Of a DNA stretch of 64,000 nucleotides, positions 18,748 to 27,137 are shown in pieces. The stretch spans positions 186,001 through 250,000 of the forward strand of contig NZ_QNUM01000004.1 in NCBI RefSeq assembly GCF_003574655.1, in the 5' to 3' direction. Each line of letters opens with the position of its first letter. Within the stretch, counting starts at the first letter, position 1. The stretch is from Cohaesibacter haloalkalitolerans. GTDB lineage: Bacteria; Pseudomonadota; Alphaproteobacteria; Rhizobiales; Cohaesibacteraceae. The notes under the pieces were generated by a model. The model was not told where the DNA came from, did not search any database, and saw only the letters and a program-made list of their open reading frames with translations. The position numbers and the translations under genes were made by a program.

Positions 18748-19038
18748 CGAGGATCCAACCTGATAACGATTCATCAACCATGGTTAATAACCCTTAATAA
18801 ATAGCGCAGAAAAGGTTAACAAAACCTTTCCAAATTTTGGACACGACCAGATCGGCAACTTTTTCCCACTGGGCATTTTTAAACCCTGAATCCTTTGCCT
18901 TCGCCGCCAACATATATCATCAAACCATTGAAATATATATGGTTCGCATTTTGGCACACTTCATGCTTAACACAATCTGAACGCATCACGCTGGGGAGCA
19001 GAGATGCGCATCATTTGGGAGCAAAGTGGTTAACGCTT
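18748..19038. other. Divergent intergenic region fliL / flgF
   Basis: About 290 bases separate the two genes. It holds TTAA-N6-TTAA (18784-18797), a near-CtrA box one base short in its spacer, and a sigma-54-type promoter toward flgF. It also has CCAAATTTTGG near 18830. Confidence 0.55.
18952..18967 (+). promoter_or_regulatory. Sigma-54-type promoter of flgF operon
   Basis: TGGCAC-N5-ATGCT matches the -24/-12 consensus (TGGCAC-N5-TTGCW) with one mismatch and exact GG/GC spacing. It is about 70 bp upstream of the flgF start and outside coding sequence. Confidence 0.75.
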
Positions 19039-19779
19039 ATGGAGAACCTACAACTCATAGGTCTGACGCGGCAGATGGTTCTGCGGCGCAAGATGGATGT
19101 CATCGCCAACAATCTGGCGAACATCAACACGGCGGGCTACAAGTCCGACAACCTGTTGTTCAAGGAATACATCATGCCGGTCGCAGAAATGGACGATTTC
19201 CGCGCATCCGACAAGAAGCTGTCCTATGTGCAGGATGACGTGATCGTGAAGCAGTTCGAGCCCGGCTCGATTGTCAACACGGGCAATCCAGTCAATGTCG
19301 CGATCAACGACAGAACATCCTTCATGGTCATCAACACGCAGAACGGTGAACGTTACACCCGCAACGGCGAGTTCGAAATCAACAATCAGGGTCGAATGGT
19401 CACCACCGACGGATACGAGGTCATGGGCGCAGACGGCCCGATCACCTTCACGCCGGAAGACACCAATATCAACATAACCCGCGATGGCCTGATCACCTCC
19501 GACAGGGGCGAGGTCGGACGCCTGCGGGTCGTAACCTTTGACAACCTGCAAGCTCTCAAGAAAGAGGGCACCTCGCTCTTCATCGGCGAAAACCCGACAC
19601 CGGTCGAGACTCCCAACCTTCTGGGTGGCCACATCGAGCAATCGAATGTTCATGGTGTTATCGAAATCTCTCGCATGATCGAAGTCTCCCGCGCCTACGG
19701 CTCCCTTGCCAATGCACTGAAGGCCACCAATGACCTTCGGGAAACCGCAATCGACAAACTCGGCAGATTGAATGCCTGA
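19039..19779 (+). CDS. flgF: Proximal rod protein FlgF
   Basis: This 246-residue rod protein starts MENLQLIGLTRQMVLRRKMD, followed by the rod motif VIANNLANINTAGYKSDN. It has the central D1-type MVINTQNGERYTRNGEF segment and the C-terminal MIEVSRAYGSLANALKATNDL helix. FlgF sits between FlgB/C and FlgG. The ATG at 19039 fits the family N-terminus; longer frames upstream run through the promoter. It leads flgF-flgG-flgA-flgH. Confidence 0.96.
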   Translation: MENLQLIGLTRQMVLRRKMDVIANNLANINTAGYKSDNLLFKEYIMPVAEMDDFRASDKKLSYVQDDVIVKQFEPGSIVNTGNPVNVAINDRTSFMVINTQNGERYTRNGEFEINNQGRMVTTDGYEVMGADGPITFTPEDTNINITRDGLITSDRGEVGRLRVVTFDNLQALKKEGTSLFIGENPTPVETPNLLGGHIEQSNVHGVIEISRMIEVSRAYGSLANALKATNDLRETAIDKLGRLNA

Positions 19780-19804
19780 CGCTGAATAGAACAGGAGATC
19801 GAAA

Positions 19805-20590
19805 ATGAGAGCACTCCACATCGCATCGACCGGCATGATGGCGCAGGAACACAACGTCGAAGTCACGTCGAACAACATCGCCAACATGCGGACCACCGGT
19901 TACAAGAAGCAGCGCGCCGAGTTTCAGGACCTGCTCTATCAGGACCTGCGCCGCGCCGGCTCCAGCACCTCGGCCCAGGGAACACAGGTTCCCGTCGGCG
20001 TCCAGATCGGCTCGGGTGTCCGTCTTGCCGCAACCTCCCGCGTCATGTCGCAGGGCGATCTTGAGAACACCCAGAAAGATCTGGATGTCGCCATTCGTGG
20101 CGAAGGCTATTTCCAGATTTCCTTGCCGGATGGCCGCACAGCCTACACCCGTGACGGCTCCTTTGAAATGGACAGCGCTGGCCGACTGGTGACCATTGAC
20201 GGTTATGAAGTCCTTCCGGGGATCACCTTCCCTGACGACACCAAAGACATCACCATCAGCAGCGATGGCGAGGTTCAGGTCACCCAGAGCAACAGCACCA
20301 CGACCAACACCATCGGACAGTTCACTCTGGCCCGCTTCATCAACAAGGCAGGCCTTGAGCCGATGGGCGACAACCTGTTCCTTGAAACCGAAGCCAGCGG
20401 CGCACCGCAGGTAGCCGTGCCGAACGATGAGGGCTACGGCAATCTGCTGCAGAAATATCTGGAAAGCGCCAACGTCAACTCGGTCACCGAGATTTCCGAC
20501 CTGATTGCCGCCCAGCGCGCCTATGAAATGAATTCCCGCGTCATTCAGGCCGCCGACGACATGTTGTCTGCAACCTCTCAGCTAAGCTAG
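19805..20590 (+). CDS. flgG: Distal rod protein FlgG
   Basis: The 261-residue product carries MRALHIASTGMMAQEHNVEV and TSNNIANMRTTGYKKQRAEF at its N-terminus. The FlgG-specific LLYQDLRRAGS segment follows, and a C-terminal ANVNSVTEISDLIAAQRAYEMNSRVIQAAD helix ends it. It forms the distal rod. A good ribosome site (AGGAGATCGAAA) precedes the ATG. It lies 25 bp after flgF and 10 bp before flgA. Confidence 0.98.
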   Translation: MRALHIASTGMMAQEHNVEVTSNNIANMRTTGYKKQRAEFQDLLYQDLRRAGSSTSAQGTQVPVGVQIGSGVRLAATSRVMSQGDLENTQKDLDVAIRGEGYFQISLPDGRTAYTRDGSFEMDSAGRLVTIDGYEVLPGITFPDDTKDITISSDGEVQVTQSNSTTTNTIGQFTLARFINKAGLEPMGDNLFLETEASGAPQVAVPNDEGYGNLLQKYLESANVNSVTEISDLIAAQRAYEMNSRVIQAADDMLSATSQLS

Positions 20591-20600
20591 GCCCCATAAG

Positions 20601-21641
20601 ATGAAACGTGCATTTCTCGATATGGCAAAACGTCCGGCAGCTCTGGGACGGATCGCAAGAGCCGCCTGTCTGGCCATCCTAGGCTTCTCAGCCGCCCTTT
20701 CCGGCAGCCAGACAGCCTTTGCCATCACCATTGATACCGATACGGCCATTCTCAAGGCCAACATCACCGTTGAAAACCAGCTTGTCACACTGGGTGACCT
20801 GTTCATCAACGCCGGCTCACATGCTGGCACGGCCGTGTTCCGCTCACCGTCGCTGGGACAGAGCGGTAGCATCAAGGCAGATCTCGTCCTTGAGGCAGCC
20901 CTGCGCGCTGGCCTCAGCAAGGTGACGGCCAACAACATCTCAATGGTCAACGTGGCACGGGCTTCCGAACTCGTCACCGAAGCCGACATTCTGGGCTCAG
21001 TCGCGGCCCAGCTCAAAGCCAAGGGCTATGTGTCCGCAACGGCGCAGGTTGATGTCGAACTAAGCAGCCACATCACCGATCAGCACGCTGCCGTCGGAGG
21101 GTTCACCCCATTCGAAGTCCGGAACCTGCGTTTTGACCGCGCCAGTGGTCGCTTCGTTGCCAACCTGACCATCTATGGTCGCGAAGACCTCGGCATCGTA
21201 CATCTCAACGGTCGCGCCGTCGAAACGGTTATGGTTCCGGTTGTCTCCCGCACCATCCGCCGCGGCGAGGTCGTCTCGGAAAATGACATCACCATGACAC
21301 CGATGGCCCGCCAGCGCGCCGAAGCCAGCAATCCGGCAGATCTTGCCGATGTTGTCGGCAAGGCAGTCAAGCAGTCTCTGCGTCCGGGAACCATCGCCAG
21401 CGCGGCCTTTTTCACCGAACCGGACATGGTCAAGCGTTCCGACACGGTCACCATCATGTTCAATGCCGGCAACCTTAACCTGTCGATCATGGGCAAGGCC
21501 CTTTCCGACGGCACCAAGGGCGACGTCATTCCCGTTCAGAACGCCCAGACGAACCGCATCATTCGCGCTCAAATCATAGGCCAAGGCCTGCTGGAAATCG
21601 TCACACCGAACCAGAACGTCGCCTCGCTCGGAGCCCAATGA
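20601..21641 (+). CDS. flgA: Flagellar P-ring assembly chaperone FlgA
   Basis: The 346-residue periplasmic protein has a signal peptide ending near SGSQTAFA (about residue 41). The C-terminal SAF/FlgA region is recognisable from VVSRTIRRGEVVSENDITM, VVGKAVKQSLRPGTIASAA and a final VQNAQTNRIIRAQIIGQGLLEI. FlgA helps FlgI assemble as the P ring around the rod. It is longer than enteric FlgA (about 220), as is common in alphaproteobacteria. Its stop overlaps the flgH start by four bases. Confidence 0.94.
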   Translation: MKRAFLDMAKRPAALGRIARAACLAILGFSAALSGSQTAFAITIDTDTAILKANITVENQLVTLGDLFINAGSHAGTAVFRSPSLGQSGSIKADLVLEAALRAGLSKVTANNISMVNVARASELVTEADILGSVAAQLKAKGYVSATAQVDVELSSHITDQHAAVGGFTPFEVRNLRFDRASGRFVANLTIYGREDLGIVHLNGRAVETVMVPVVSRTIRRGEVVSENDITMTPMARQRAEASNPADLADVVGKAVKQSLRPGTIASAAFFTEPDMVKRSDTVTIMFNAGNLNLSIMGKALSDGTKGDVIPVQNAQTNRIIRAQIIGQGLLEIVTPNQNVASLGAQ

Positions 21642-22387
21642 CTATGAAAACGATCCATCTAATCTCAATCTGCCTGATGGCGTCCGCTCTGAGCGCCTGC
21701 GGCGCGGGCGAACGCCTCAAGAATATCGGCAAGGCCCCGGCCCTGTCGGCAATCGACAACCCGACCTCCCAGAAGGGCTATCGCCCGGTACAGATGCCAA
21801 TGCCAACAGTAGAAGCCGCAGCCTACAGCCCCAACTCCCTGTGGCAGACCGGGTCACGCAAATTCTTCAAGGATCAGCGCGCCAACAAGGTCGGCGACAT
21901 CTTGACGGTTCAGGTCAGCATCACCGATAGCGCCAAGATCGACAACTCGACCTCACGCAGCCGTAGCGGCAGCGACAGCGTTGGAATGAATGGCTCGGTC
22001 GGCAATGCGCTCACCAGTGCGCTCGCAGGGCTGGGAAAAATTGACGCCTCCTCGCTGGCCGATGCCTCCTCAAGTTCATCATCCACGGGCACCGGCGCCA
22101 TCGACCGGTCTGAAACCATCACCACATCCGTCGCCGCCGTCGTGCTGCAGGTTCTGCCGAACGGCAATCTGGTCATCGAGGGACGACAGGAAATCCGCGT
22201 CAACTTCGAAGTGCGGGAAATTCTGGTCGCCGGTATCGTCCGGCCAGAAGACATCGCGTCGAACAACACCATTGAATCGGAAAAGATTGCCGAAGCCCGC
22301 ATCGCCTATGGCGGCCGCGGTCAGCTCTCCGATGTTCAGCAGGCCCGTTATGGCCAGCAAGTCATGGATATCATCCTGCCATTCTAA
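21638..22387 (+). CDS. flgH: Flagellar L-ring lipoprotein FlgH
   Basis: This 249-residue outer-membrane lipoprotein has a type II signal peptide with lipobox LSAC (Cys21). The L-ring core is visible in KFFKDQRANKVGDILTVQVSI, the following Ser-rich loop, VLPNGNLVIEGRQEIRVN and the C-terminal SDVQQARYGQQVMDIILPF. It forms the L ring in the outer membrane. The start overlaps flgA (ATGA), indicating coupling. Confidence 0.97.
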   Translation: MTMKTIHLISICLMASALSACGAGERLKNIGKAPALSAIDNPTSQKGYRPVQMPMPTVEAAAYSPNSLWQTGSRKFFKDQRANKVGDILTVQVSITDSAKIDNSTSRSRSGSDSVGMNGSVGNALTSALAGLGKIDASSLADASSSSSSTGTGAIDRSETITTSVAAVVLQVLPNGNLVIEGRQEIRVNFEVREILVAGIVRPEDIASNNTIESEKIAEARIAYGGRGQLSDVQQARYGQQVMDIILPF

Positions 22388-22533
22388 CCGTGCGGCGGGC
22401 CCCGGCCCGTCACTCCCATGCTCCCCACCAGATCCCGAACCACTGGATCTGGCATCGGCGAGGTCCGCTCCCAATCTGGCCTCCCGATCCGTGATCACGC
22501 CATGCTCCCAAATTTTGGCTTGATCACAAATAA

Positions 22534-22566
22534 AAGGCGCGGATCTCTCTCCAGGATCCGCGCCTT
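22534..22566. terminator. Terminator between flgH and dksA
   Basis: A perfect 12-bp stem AAGGCGCGGATC / GATCCGCGCCTT has a 9-base loop. On the minus strand it is followed by TTTTATTT, so it chiefly ends dksA; it may also stop flgH transcripts. Confidence 0.85.
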
Positions 22567-22622
22567 CTAATAGCAAACTCAAAAATATGTAACCGTTTCA
22601 GAAAGAGGCAAACCTTTGAGCC

Positions 22623-23039
22623 TTATTCATCCCGGTAGACTTTTTCTCTCCGCTCGTGACGTTCCTGCGCCTCAATGGAAAGAGTGGCAGTCGGTCTGGC
22701 ATCAAGGCGTTTCAGTGAAATTGGTTCCCCGGTATCTTCACAATAGCCGTAGGATCCGTCCTCAATCCGCTTCAAAGCTGCATCGATTTTGGATATCAGT
22801 TTTCGCTGCCGGTCACGTGCGCGCAATTCGATCGCCCGGTCGGTTTCCGAAGAGGCTCTATCCACCAGATCAGGATGGTTGGAGCTCTCATCCTGAAGAT
22901 GCTGCAAAGTCTCACGGCTTTCTTTCAGAATTTCGTCTTTCCACTTTTGCAGTTTGAGACGAAAATATTCAATTTGCCGTTCGTTCATGAAGGGCTCACT
23001 GTCCGAAGGACGATAGTCATCATCTATCTCGATCGACAT
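22623..23039 (-). CDS. dksA: RNA polymerase-binding transcription factor DksA, single-cysteine type
   Basis: This 138-residue DksA/TraR-family protein has the coiled-coil region (FRLKLQKWKDEILKESRETLQ ... DLVDRASSETDRAIELRAR) with the DxxDxA-type tip that reaches into the polymerase secondary channel. The C-terminal zinc-finger region GYCEDTGEPISLKRLDARP keeps one of the four classical cysteines, a form known from alphaproteobacteria such as Rhodobacter. It works with ppGpp on rRNA and amino acid promoters. The ATG at 23039 has an AAGGGG site. The gene lies inside the flagellar locus between flgH and fliX. Confidence 0.93.
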   Translation of the reverse strand: MSIEIDDDYRPSDSEPFMNERQIEYFRLKLQKWKDEILKESRETLQHLQDESSNHPDLVDRASSETDRAIELRARDRQRKLISKIDAALKRIEDGSYGYCEDTGEPISLKRLDARPTATLSIEAQERHERREKVYRDE

Positions 23040-23107
23040 GGGCTTACCCCTTAGTTCCCTGGAAAAGACGACCGTTATATAGAGGGTGCAAGACTGACGC
23101 ACAACTA

Positions 23108-23132
23108 CTCTTTATAAAAAAAGTATAAAGAG
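23108..23132. repeat. Perfect inverted repeat upstream of dksA
   Basis: CTCTTTATA (23108-23116) and TATAAAGAG (23124-23132) with a 7-base A-rich spacer. It lies between the fliX stop and the dksA start, about 70 bp before the dksA ATG. It could be an operator or a weak fliX terminator. Confidence 0.6.
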
Positions 23133-23185
23133 ATTAATTTGCGTGCGATATTCCATATAAACGATCTTAAATGAGCAACGGATAC

Positions 23186-23614
23186 TCAGTTTTTATGAAG
23201 TGCTTCCAGTTTTGCGACTTCAACCTGAGCCCTCAGGGAGATTTCCTCAAGAAGTGCATCGATTCGCTCGTCGCCACTGGCTTCCGATTCCGTAGAAAGT
23301 CGTTCCAGTTGCCGCAACACCGAAATGGACAAGGTACCACAGAGAATACCCATCCTGATTTCTTCAAGTAGATCCAGCATCTTGTTACCTTTGCGTACGG
23401 CTTTTCTTTTCTTGCCGTGCAAGGCATCATCCACCGACTGCAGGGCAATCAGCGCCGAAACGTCCTGAACAGCCCCACTCTGAACTGTCTGCTGGGACCG
23501 CGAGGCGCCTTGCGTTTCTTCCGGAACGGAGAAACTGCTTGATGATGTCCTCGAAGCACCCGACGTCCCTGACTTGGAAACCTGCTTGCTTCCCGATCCA
23601 CCCTGTACTCGCAT
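23186..23614 (-). CDS. fliX: Flagellar assembly regulator FliX
   Basis: The 142-residue product begins MRVQGGSGSKQ, with a Ser-rich linker. The FliX family core follows (VSALIALQSVDDALHGKKRKAVRKGNKMLDLLEEIRMGILCGTLS). In Caulobacter FliX links early basal-body completion to the sigma-54 activator FlbD. The ATG at 23614 is chosen by the family N-terminus over a TTG ten codons upstream. It is divergent from flgI, the same arrangement as in Caulobacter, with a CtrA box 120 bp upstream. It supports a FlbD gene elsewhere in the genome. Confidence 0.9.
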   Translation of the reverse strand: MRVQGGSGSKQVSKSGTSGASRTSSSSFSVPEETQGASRSQQTVQSGAVQDVSALIALQSVDDALHGKKRKAVRKGNKMLDLLEEIRMGILCGTLSISVLRQLERLSTESEASGDERIDALLEEISLRAQVEVAKLEALHKN

Positions 23615-23733
23615 TTCAACATCCCGTCTTGTCTGACCCGTCAAACCATCATCATGGCACAGCGGAAGATCCCGAAGTCGCGCCAGTCTGGTGTCTCCAG
23701 TCCTGCGTCTTAGGAAAAGATTAACCCAATTGG

Positions 23734-23748
23734 TTAACGAAGCGTTAA
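23734..23748. promoter_or_regulatory. CtrA box between fliX and flgI
   Basis: Exact TTAA-N7-TTAA with spacer CGAAGCG, 120 bp upstream of fliX. A further TTAA begins at 23721, so CtrA may contact more than one half-site. Confidence 0.8.
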
Positions 23749-23865
23749 CCTACCCGGCAAATTTTGCACCCCTCCCAATGCAAGCCAATTGAGAAACATT
23801 CCAGGATCGATTTAAGAATCCCGGAATTTCGGCAAAGACGGCGGAAAACGGCGAAGCTCGGAGTC

Positions 23866-23881
23866 TGGCACGCACCTTGCA
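23866..23881 (+). promoter_or_regulatory. Sigma-54 promoter of flgI
   Basis: TGGCACGCACCTTGCA is a full match to the -24/-12 consensus. It is 75 bp upstream of the flgI start codon. Confidence 0.88.
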
Positions 23882-23955
23882 ATTGGCTATGCAACAGGTC
23901 TTGCAATTTGAAAATTCAACGCGTCAACAGCCTGCATCAAGAAGGTTTTTCGGAA

Positions 23956-25065
23956 ATGTCACTCCTTACCCGTATCCTGATGGTCTGCGCAGCCCTTATC
24001 ATCGCCACGTCTTCGGCAATGAGCGCATCCCGCATCAAGGATATTGTTGACTTCGAAGGCATTCGCGACAACCAGTTGATCGGCTACGGCCTCGTCGTCG
24101 GCCTTAACGGTACCGGCGACTCGCTGAATGGCGCGCCATTCACCAAACAGAGCTTGCAGGCGATGTTGGAAAGAATGGGCGTCAACATCACCGGCACCAA
24201 CCTCAATACCAAGAATGTGGCCGCCGTCATCGTCACGGCAACCCTGCCGCCCTTCTCGGTTCAGGGCTCGCGGATCGATGCGACCATTAGCGCGCTTGGC
24301 GATGCCAAGAGCCTGCAGGGCGGCACTCTGATGGTAACCCCCCTGATGGGCGCCGACGGTGAGACCTACGCCATTGCGCAAGGACCGATCGCCATCGGCG
24401 GCTTCACGGCTCAGGGCGATGCTGCAACCGTCACCCAGGGCGTTCCGACCTCCGGGCGCATTGCCAACGGGGCCCTGATCGAGCGCGAGCTGACCTTCCA
24501 GCTTGCCAGCATGACCACCCTGCGCCTTTCGTTGCGCAACCCGGACCTGACCACCGCCCGCCGCATCGCCCAGACCATCAACGACCTGATCGGCCAGCCG
24601 GTTGCCGAACCGCTAAACCCGACCGGCGTTCGCCTGACCCTGCCACACAATTTCAATGGCAACATCGTTGACCTGATCACTGACATCGAACAGCTCAACG
24701 TCGAGCCGGATCTGCCAGCCAAGATCGTCATTGACGAAACCACCGGCATCATCGTCATGGGCCAGGACGTCCGGGTCAGCACCGTCGCCATTGCACAGGG
24801 CAACCTGACAGTGACCGTCAGCGAGAGCCCACAGGTCAGCCAGCCCAACCCGCTCGCTCGCGGACAAACCGCTGTCGTTCCTCGCTCGAATGTCGGCGTC
24901 CAGACCGGAGCAGAAAAGAAGCTGGCCATGCTGGAAGGCAGCGTACCCCTGCGTGATCTTGTTTCCGGGCTCAATGCTCTGGGTGTCGGTCCGCGAGACA
25001 TGATTTCCATTCTTCAGGCCATCAAGGCCGCGGGTGCCCTTCAGGCAGAAATCGAGGTGATGTAA
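23956..25065 (+). CDS. flgI: Flagellar P-ring protein FlgI
   Basis: The 369-residue periplasmic protein has a signal peptide (cleavage near SAMSA, about residue 24). Family landmarks are ASRIKDIVDFEGIRDNQL, GYGLVVGLNGTGDSL, NVAAVIVTATLPPF, GGTLMVTPLMGADG and the C-terminal ALGVGPRDMISILQAIKAAGALQAEIEVM. It forms the P ring in the peptidoglycan layer. The start at 23956 fits the signal peptide and a GAAGG site. Its stop overlaps the flgJ start by one base. Confidence 0.98.
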   Translation: MSLLTRILMVCAALIIATSSAMSASRIKDIVDFEGIRDNQLIGYGLVVGLNGTGDSLNGAPFTKQSLQAMLERMGVNITGTNLNTKNVAAVIVTATLPPFSVQGSRIDATISALGDAKSLQGGTLMVTPLMGADGETYAIAQGPIAIGGFTAQGDAATVTQGVPTSGRIANGALIERELTFQLASMTTLRLSLRNPDLTTARRIAQTINDLIGQPVAEPLNPTGVRLTLPHNFNGNIVDLITDIEQLNVEPDLPAKIVIDETTGIIVMGQDVRVSTVAIAQGNLTVTVSESPQVSQPNPLARGQTAVVPRSNVGVQTGAEKKLAMLEGSVPLRDLVSGLNALGVGPRDMISILQAIKAAGALQAEIEVM

Positions 25066-25367
25066 TGACCACCGTCAACTCCGTCCCCTTCTCCATCGCC
25101 CAGAACAAGGGCATCCAGTCCAACCTGAGCAAGGAAGAACAGGCCCGTCAGGCAGCCCAGCAATTCGAGAGCGTGTTTCTCTCCCAAATGCTATCCGGCA
25201 TGTTCGAAGGAACCGGACAGGATGAATTCGGAGACTCCTACGCCCAGAACACCTATCGCAGCCTCCTCACCGAGACCTACGCAGACGAAATAACAAAATC
25301 CGGCGGCATCGGCATTGCGGACTCCGTAATGCGTGAATTGCTCAGCGCACAGGAAGTGGAACAATAA
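25065..25367 (+). CDS. flgJ: Rod-binding protein FlgJ, no muramidase domain
   Basis: This 100-residue protein corresponds only to the N-terminal rod-binding domain of FlgJ. Conserved elements are AAQQFESVFLSQMLSGMFEG, the TYRSLLTETYADEITKSGG segment and GIADSVMRELL. The enteric muramidase domain is absent, as in many alphaproteobacteria (sometimes called CheL). It acts as a rod cap. It is coupled to flgI by a one-base overlap and followed immediately by flgN. Confidence 0.93.
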   Translation: MTTVNSVPFSIAQNKGIQSNLSKEEQARQAAQQFESVFLSQMLSGMFEGTGQDEFGDSYAQNTYRSLLTETYADEITKSGGIGIADSVMRELLSAQEVEQ

Positions 25368-25368
25368 G

Positions 25369-25875
25369 ATGACAGACTCCCAGAACAGCAGCCAGAATCC
25401 TGTCACCCAGGCCGCCGCGCTTGCCAAGACGCCGATTGGTGGTGCCGAGGATGTGCAGCGTCTGCTGGGCGCCATCGAGCAGATCATGGATGCACTGGAC
25501 TCTATCCTGATCGAAGAAACGGAGCTGCTGCGCAAGGGCGAACTGAAGCAGGCCCTTGATCTGGTCGAAGCCAAGAACCAGCTTTCCATTCAATATATGC
25601 TGTTACAGAAGGCGATTGCCGCCAACGCCTCCATCGTCAAGCAGCTGGCGCCACAGGATGCAGAACAGCTGGCCCGTCGCCATCAGATGTTCCAGAACAC
25701 CCTGCAGGCCAATCTGGCCGTCATCGCCACCGCCCGCGAAGTGTCATCCGAGCTGGTGAGCGACATCAACGAGCAGATCCAGAAAGGCGCCAAGGCGAAA
25801 ACCTACGGCCGCGCCGGGCAGGCTCCGGTCAAGGCCAATCAGAAACAGGGCATCTCAATCGATACAAAGTCATGA
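25369..25875 (+). CDS. flgN: FlgN-family flagellar export chaperone
   Basis: The 168-residue, largely helical protein has the FlgN-like segment RLLGAIEQIMDALDSILIEETELLRKGELKQ... (about 25-60) and VEAKNQLSIQYMLLQKAI. FlgN binds FlgK and FlgL subunits and guides them to the export gate. It starts one base after the flgJ stop. A strong terminator follows, ending the flgI-flgJ-flgN unit. The family is weakly conserved, so the call rests on both helix pattern and position. Confidence 0.8.
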   Translation: MTDSQNSSQNPVTQAAALAKTPIGGAEDVQRLLGAIEQIMDALDSILIEETELLRKGELKQALDLVEAKNQLSIQYMLLQKAIAANASIVKQLAPQDAEQLARRHQMFQNTLQANLAVIATAREVSSELVSDINEQIQKGAKAKTYGRAGQAPVKANQKQGISIDTKS

Positions 25876-26224
25876 TCTGAGCCTTTATACTGCTTGCGAC
25901 TTCAAGCTTTTGCAAAGGAGCGGTCCTCATGGATCGCTCCTTTTCTATTGCAAGACATAAAGCAGCCAAACCTATTCTCTTTCGTAACCATTTGGACACC
26001 ATCGCCCAAACCAAAACCACGTCGTTTTTCCGAATCACCAGTATTGCCAATCCGTTTTACTGCAACAGGTCTCTTATGCGATGCCCGTTTCAAGCCCTCT
26101 TTGATAGTTATAATTTTCAGAAACTTAACTTCAATTCTCGACAAGAAAGTCTTCCAGTATGACAAGCGCCGAATATTAGGCTATACTTTTCTCGTTCAGC
26201 AGTTTGTTGACTTAGAGGCGACCG
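25876..26224. other. Intergenic region after flgN
   Basis: Apart from the terminator at 25914-25946 this region of about 350 bases is AT-rich. I see no convincing gene or regulatory site in it. Confidence 0.5.
25914..25946 (+). terminator. Terminator after flgN
   Basis: A 13-bp stem (AAAGGAGCGGTCC / GGATCGCTCCTTT, one G-T pair) with a 4-base loop runs into TTTT. It ends flgI-flgJ-flgN. Confidence 0.9.
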
Positions 26225-26617
26225 ATGGATTTATCCGTGCAGAAAATGCAGCCGCCCGCCACCGTGAGAGGCAAGACCGCGGCGAAGCGAACCACCCCCG
26301 GCAGCGAGAGCGAAGAAGCCGTAGAGAATGCCATGCGTGATCAGCATGTCGAGTTCAAGCACGGCAACACCGGCTATGAAGCCATCGATCCGGATGAAGA
26401 GAAGGCAGGCCACAAGGACAAGGACGAGCGGCAGGGCCGTCGCAAGAACCGCCAGCTGTTGTCCCAGGACGATCTCTCCGAACTGACCACCTCCATAGAT
26501 GATCTTCAGCAGGAAGAAAAGCTGGCAGACGGGCTGGCCCAGTTGCGGGCCTATCAGACGGCCCCCGTCAGCGACAAAAAAGACGACGACCTGCCCCATT
26601 TCGAAGTCAACATCTAG
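26225..26617 (+). CDS. Small highly charged hypothetical protein, flagellar locus
   Basis: The 130-residue product is not recognised. It is rich in Lys, Glu, Asp and Gln and lacks membrane segments, a signal peptide or cysteines. The middle (PDEEKAGHKDKDERQGRRKNRQ) is likely disordered. A short helix-forming segment (SQDDLSELTTSIDDLQQEEKLADGLAQLRAYQ) follows. A GAGGCG ribosome site precedes the ATG, and codon use resembles its neighbours, so it is probably a real gene. It lies between flgN and the flagellins; an involvement in flagella is only suggested by position. Confidence 0.6.
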   Translation: MDLSVQKMQPPATVRGKTAAKRTTPGSESEEAVENAMRDQHVEFKHGNTGYEAIDPDEEKAGHKDKDERQGRRKNRQLLSQDDLSELTTSIDDLQQEEKLADGLAQLRAYQTAPVSDKKDDDLPHFEVNI

Positions 26618-26882
26618 ACGGTCCCCCCCCCTTCGGACTGCTCATCCGTCTGGCTGCTCCATCGCAGCCATGTGGTTTTGCGGCGACGCTTATCCCATGC
26701 AGCACCCTTGCAGCACCTTCAGGTTGAGAAATTAAAATAAAAACAATCAAAAGACGGCATTAATGCTTGTGCATATTACCGCTCACCCTCAACTTTTTTA
26801 AAAATTTTATTGACTGGGGGAAGATATCGCTCAGGTTTGGCGAGCTTCTGCTGACCAGATGCCATGATATCCGGCAATTGGT

Positions 26883-26897
26883 TTAACCCTCTGTTAA
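26883..26897. promoter_or_regulatory. CtrA box upstream of flagellin 1
   Basis: Exact TTAA-N7-TTAA with spacer CCCTCTG, 241 bp upstream of the flagellin start. GGCAATT (26873-26879) lies 3 bp to its left. Confidence 0.72.
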
Positions 26898-26998
26898 TTT
26901 TTGTCAGCAGAAAGCAAAACATCAAACAATTGGCAAAATTGACGATTCAGCGTTGCACTTGGAGTTTTCTACTCTTTGGTAACCATAACGCTGCAACG

Positions 26999-27013
26999 CT
27001 AACCCGCCATTAA
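26999..27013. promoter_or_regulatory. Near-consensus CtrA box upstream of flagellin 1
   Basis: CTAA-N7-TTAA (spacer CCCGCCA), one mismatch from the CtrA box, closer to the gene than the exact box at 26883. Confidence 0.45.
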
Positions 27014-27137
27014 CCCTGACAACCGTTAACCATATAATTTTACTAATGATTCTCAATTCAAATGCATTCTGCCCCTGACCACGAACGGTCATAGTCCAAG
27101 AAGGACGACGAGTACTAACCAGAAAGGTTATGGGGAA

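Larger units (their letters stand above)
23615..23955. other. Divergent intergenic region fliX / flgI
   Basis: This gap of 341 bases holds an exact CtrA box (toward fliX), a GGCAAATTTTGCA element (23756-23768) and a consensus sigma-54 promoter (toward flgI). I see no gene in it; an open frame running in from 23764 crosses the promoter and is not real. Confidence 0.65.
26618..27137. other. Long region upstream of flagellin 1
   Basis: This gap of 520 bases is AT-rich. It begins with a C9 tract (26623-26631) and contains an exact CtrA box, a second near box, and a poor -24/-12-like pair (26977-26991, GG-N10-GC only). No gene is seen; the leader probably includes the target region of FlbT. Confidence 0.6.

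Noticed and set aside
23764-23955. N-terminal extension of flgI
   Set aside because: It would run through the sigma-54 promoter and precede a normal signal peptide at 23956.
25929-26162. Open frame of 77 codons after flgN
   Set aside because: It begins within the loop-stem of the flgN terminator, has AT-rich unstructured codons and no ribosome site.
26977-26991. Sigma-54 promoter for flagellin 1
   Set aside because: Only the GG and GC cores match; other bases do not.
27010-27029. TTAA pair as another CtrA box
   Set aside because: The spacer is 12 bases, not 7.
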